Below are positions 61,884 through 64,000 of a stretch of DNA of 64,000 bases, piece by piece. The stretch covers positions 1-64,000 of the forward strand of contig NZ_JAKTNT010000013.1 in NCBI RefSeq assembly GCF_022760925.1. Reading direction: 5' to 3'. A model generated the notes under the pieces. That model searched no databases and was not told where the DNA came from. It saw only the letters and a program-made list of their open reading frames with translations. How positions within the stretch are numbered: position 1 is the stretch's first letter; the number at the start of each line of letters is the position of its first letter. The DNA is from Thermus hydrothermalis (GTDB lineage: Bacteria; Deinococcota; Deinococci; Deinococcales; Thermaceae). Both the position numbers and the translations under genes were made by a program.

Positions 61884-61931
61884 GTTTTCACCGCAACCGG
61901 GCGCCCCCAAAAGGGGGCGCCCAAGGTTTTT
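61860..61931 (+). promoter_or_regulatory. aro attenuator: aroF attenuator
   Basis: Segment 2, GGGGGCGCCC (61860-61869), and segment 4, the identical GGGGGCGCCC (61913-61922), both pair perfectly with segment 3, GGGCGCCCCC (61899-61908). Pairing 3:4 with loop AAAA and the T-run at 61927-61931 is a terminator; pairing 2:3 prevents it. In addition ATGCGGA (61818-61824) can pair with TCCGCAT (61875-61881), which may sequester the leader start. Confidence 0.85.
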
Positions 61932-61942
61932 GGGAGGGGAGC

Positions 61943-62977
61943 ATGCTCATCGTGATGAAGCGGGGACACACGGAAGCGGAGCTGGCAGAGGTGGTGCGGG
62001 AGATTGAAAAGGTGGGCTACCGGCCCCACGTCTCCCGCGGGGTGGAGACCACCCTGGTGGGGGCCATCGGGCGGGGCCCGACGCCGGAGCTTATGGAGCA
62101 TTTCCGAGCGCTCCCTGGCGTGGCGGAGGTCATCCCCATCTCCAAGCCTTGGAAGCTGGCGAGCCTCGAGGTCCAGCCCTTCCCCACCGTCCTGGAGTTC
62201 CCCACGGGGAAAACGGGGGGCGGGCACGTCCTGGTGGCGGCGGGCCCCTGCGGGGTGGAGTCCCGGGAACAGACCCTGAGGGCGGCCCGCTACGTGAAGG
62301 CCCACGGGGCAGGAATGCTCCGGGGTGGGGCCTTCAAGCCCCGCACGAGCCCCTACGCCTTCCAGGGCCTTGGGGTGGAAGGGCTGAAGATCCTGGCCGA
62401 GGCCCGCAAGGAAACGGGCCTCCCCGTGGTCACGGAGGTCCTTTCCCCGGAGCAGGTGGAACTCGTGGCGGAGTATGCCGACGCCTTCCAGATCGGGGCC
62501 CGCAACGCCCAGAACTTCCCCCTCCTCCAGGCGGTGGGGGAGGCGAGGAAGCCCGTCCTCCTCAAGCGGGGCATGAGCATGACCCTGGAGGAGTTCTTGA
62601 TGAGCGCGGAGTACATTCTCTCCCGGGGGAACATGCAGGTCATCTTGGTGGAGCGGGGCATCCGCACCTTTGAGAAGGCCACCCGCTTCACCCTGGACGT
62701 CTCTGCCGTGCCCGTCCTCAAGAGCTGGACCCACCTCCCCGTCTGGGTGGACCCCTCCCACCCGGCGGGCAAGCGGGGATGGGTCATCCCCCTGGCCCTG
62801 GCGGGCCTCGCCGCCGGGGCGGACGGCCTCATCGTGGAGACCCACCCCGAGCCGGAAAAGGCCCTTTCCGACGCGGCCCAGCAGCTTCACGAGCACGAGT
62901 TCGCCGAGCTCATGGCCAAGGTGCGCCGCCTGGTGGCGGCCCTGGACAAGACCCTTTCCGCCCCCACCCCGGCATGA
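61943..62977 (+). CDS. aroF: DAHP synthase with regulatory ferredoxin-like domain
   Basis: A 344-residue enzyme that makes DAHP, the entry to chorismate synthesis. The N-terminal 70 residues (MLIVMKRGHTEAELAEVVREIEKVGYRPH) are the ferredoxin-like domain known from Thermotoga DAHP synthase, which binds Tyr or Phe for feedback inhibition. The catalytic barrel has AAGPCGVESREQ, GAFKPRTSPYAFQG, LKRGMSMTLEEFL and DPSHPAGKRGWV. Its stop overlaps tyrA by four bases. Confidence 0.94.
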   Translation: MLIVMKRGHTEAELAEVVREIEKVGYRPHVSRGVETTLVGAIGRGPTPELMEHFRALPGVAEVIPISKPWKLASLEVQPFPTVLEFPTGKTGGGHVLVAAGPCGVESREQTLRAARYVKAHGAGMLRGGAFKPRTSPYAFQGLGVEGLKILAEARKETGLPVVTEVLSPEQVELVAEYADAFQIGARNAQNFPLLQAVGEARKPVLLKRGMSMTLEEFLMSAEYILSRGNMQVILVERGIRTFEKATRFTLDVSAVPVLKSWTHLPVWVDPSHPAGKRGWVIPLALAGLAAGADGLIVETHPEPEKALSDAAQQLHEHEFAELMAKVRRLVAALDKTLSAPTPA

Positions 62978-64000
62978 ACCCCCTCTTCGGCAAGGTGGGC
63001 ATCTTCGGCGTGGGCCTCCTGGGGGGAAGTGTGGCCTTAGGGCTTAAGGAGCGCTTCCTCGCCCAGGAGGTGCACGCCTACGACCAAGACCCCCTGGCCC
63101 TGGAAAAGGCCCTCTTCCTGGGGGTGGCGGACCGGGTGCATGCGGAGCTGGGGCCTTGGGTAGGGGAGCTTTCCCTGGGCATCCTCGCCGCCCCCGTGGG
63201 GGCCCTGCCCACCCTCGCCGAGGCCCTAGGCCCCTTGGCCCATCCCGAAAGCCTCTGGACGGACGTGGGGAGCGTGAAGGGCAAGGTGGTGGCCCAGCTG
63301 GAGGGGTTTCTTCCCCACTACCTGGGCGGCCACCCCATGGCGGGCAGCGAGCGGGCCGGGGTAGAAAACGCCCACGCCGGGCTTTTGCAAAACGCCGTCT
63401 GGGTCCTCACCCCCACGGCCCACACGAGCCCCAAGGCCCGGGAGGGCATCCGGCACCTGGTGGAGGCCCTAGGGGCTTACCCCTTGGAAATACCTCCCCT
63501 CCTCCACGACCAGCTGGTGGCCCGCATCTCCCACCTTCCCTACCTCCTGGCCGTGGCCTTAAACCGCATGGTGGCGCAAAGCCCCCACAAGGAGCTCCTC
63601 ATGTTCCTGGCCGCCGGGGGTTTCCGCGACCTCACCCGGGTGGCCTCGGGAAGCCCCAGGATGAGCCGGGACATGGTGGTGGAGAACAAGGAGGCCTTGA
63701 AGGAGGCCATAGAGGAGCTAAGGGCGGTGCTTTGGGAACTGGAAGGCCTTCTAGACGAACCTGAGGCCCTTCTAGGGGTAGCGGAAGAGGCCAAGCGCAC
63801 CCGGGATAGCCTCCCCATCGTGCGGCGAAGCCTCCTCCCCGAGATGTACGACCTGGTGGTCCAGGTGCCGGACCGCCCCGGGGAGATCGCCCGCATCGCC
63901 ACCGCCTTGGGAGAGGCGGGGGTGAACATCAAGGACATAGAGGTCCTCACCATCCGGGAGGCGGCGGGGGCCTTGCGCCTCTCCTTCGCCACCCGGGAGG
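62974..64000 (+). CDS. tyrA: Prephenate dehydrogenase with ACT domain (partial)
   Basis: The first 342 residues of a tyrosine-pathway dehydrogenase; it runs off the window. The NAD motif GIFGVGLLGGSVALGL is at the start, HPMAGSERAGVENA is the substrate loop, and from about residue 292 an ACT domain begins (YDLVVQVPDRPGEIARIATALGEAGVNIKDIEVL), used for tyrosine feedback. Together with aroF and the Phe/Tyr leader it forms an aromatic amino acid operon with control at both transcription and enzyme level. Confidence 0.94.
   Translation, partial: MNPLFGKVGIFGVGLLGGSVALGLKERFLAQEVHAYDQDPLALEKALFLGVADRVHAELGPWVGELSLGILAAPVGALPTLAEALGPLAHPESLWTDVGSVKGKVVAQLEGFLPHYLGGHPMAGSERAGVENAHAGLLQNAVWVLTPTAHTSPKAREGIRHLVEALGAYPLEIPPLLHDQLVARISHLPYLLAVALNRMVAQSPHKELLMFLAAGGFRDLTRVASGSPRMSRDMVVENKEALKEAIEELRAVLWELEGLLDEPEALLGVAEEAKRTRDSLPIVRRSLLPEMYDLVVQVPDRPGEIARIATALGEAGVNIKDIEVLTIREAAGALRLSFATRE

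Overview
The window reads as a chromosomal segment of a Thermus species. It is GC-rich with strongly GC-biased third positions, and start and stop codons overlap by a few bases almost everywhere. It has the Thermus-type overlap of rnpA with rpmH, the futalosine menaquinone pathway (mqnE, mqnA), and LeuB, GltX, FtsY and L34 proteins that, from memory, closely resemble those of T. thermophilus. Differences in L34 and LeuB suggest a relative rather than T. thermophilus itself (inference). No transposon, prophage, CRISPR array or rRNA is visible, and no stretch above 300 bases lacks a gene.

Layout. 0-3.3 kb: end of an acyl-CoA ligase, then on the minus strand a cysteine desulfurase with an Fe-S type Rrf2 regulator, and a metal ABC permease/ATPase pair. 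3.3-10.1 kb (minus): a complete branched-chain-amino-acid-type ABC transporter with an embedded acyl-CoA ligase, behind a near-consensus promoter with a TetR-like operator at the predicted start point. 10.2-13.6 kb: rpmH/rnpA, yidD, yidC, khpB, prmC. 13.5-15.7 kb (minus): lptB and a DUF3084 coiled-coil protein. 15.7-20.9 kb: gltX, a small exported protein, ftsY, dsbB-like, scpA-like, trpS, tRNA-Leu(CAG). 20.9-27.5 kb: a leuCDB-Uma2-Uma2'-SDR-ilvD operon behind a leucine-leader attenuator. 27.5-34.1 kb (minus): HxlR-minD-minE-rodA-potABCD and a small cytochrome c.

34.2-52 kb is the most unusual part, a short-chain fatty acid locus. It contains a methylmalonyl-CoA mutase alpha subunit, a normal acs, a divergent gene fusing a whole IclR-type regulator to a whole acetyl-CoA-synthetase-like domain, and a second synthetase with a propionate-type pocket residue. 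A DUF4212/sodium-solute symporter pair follows, then a run of small membrane proteins, a cNMP/CBS/DUF294 protein, a histidine kinase with a transporter-like sensor half, a receiver-only response regulator, and a membrane sensor fused to a DnaQ-type exonuclease. The three acetate promoters share an almost identical C-tract/T-tract element running into their -35 boxes. I propose a local acetate/propionate sensing, uptake and activation circuit in which the IclR-Acs fusion may read acyl-adenylate or CoA status directly.

52-56.3 kb (minus): plsY, FAH hydrolase, metallo-beta-lactamase, purN, purD. 56.3-61.8 kb: LacI regulator, YqhA-like, PIN-like, mqnE-mqnA, YceI, VOC dioxygenase-like. 61.8-64 kb: a Phe/Tyr leader-peptide attenuator before aroF (DAHP synthase) and tyrA, which runs off the end. 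Many predicted -10 boxes lie only 7-10 bases before the start codon, suggesting frequent leaderless mRNAs.
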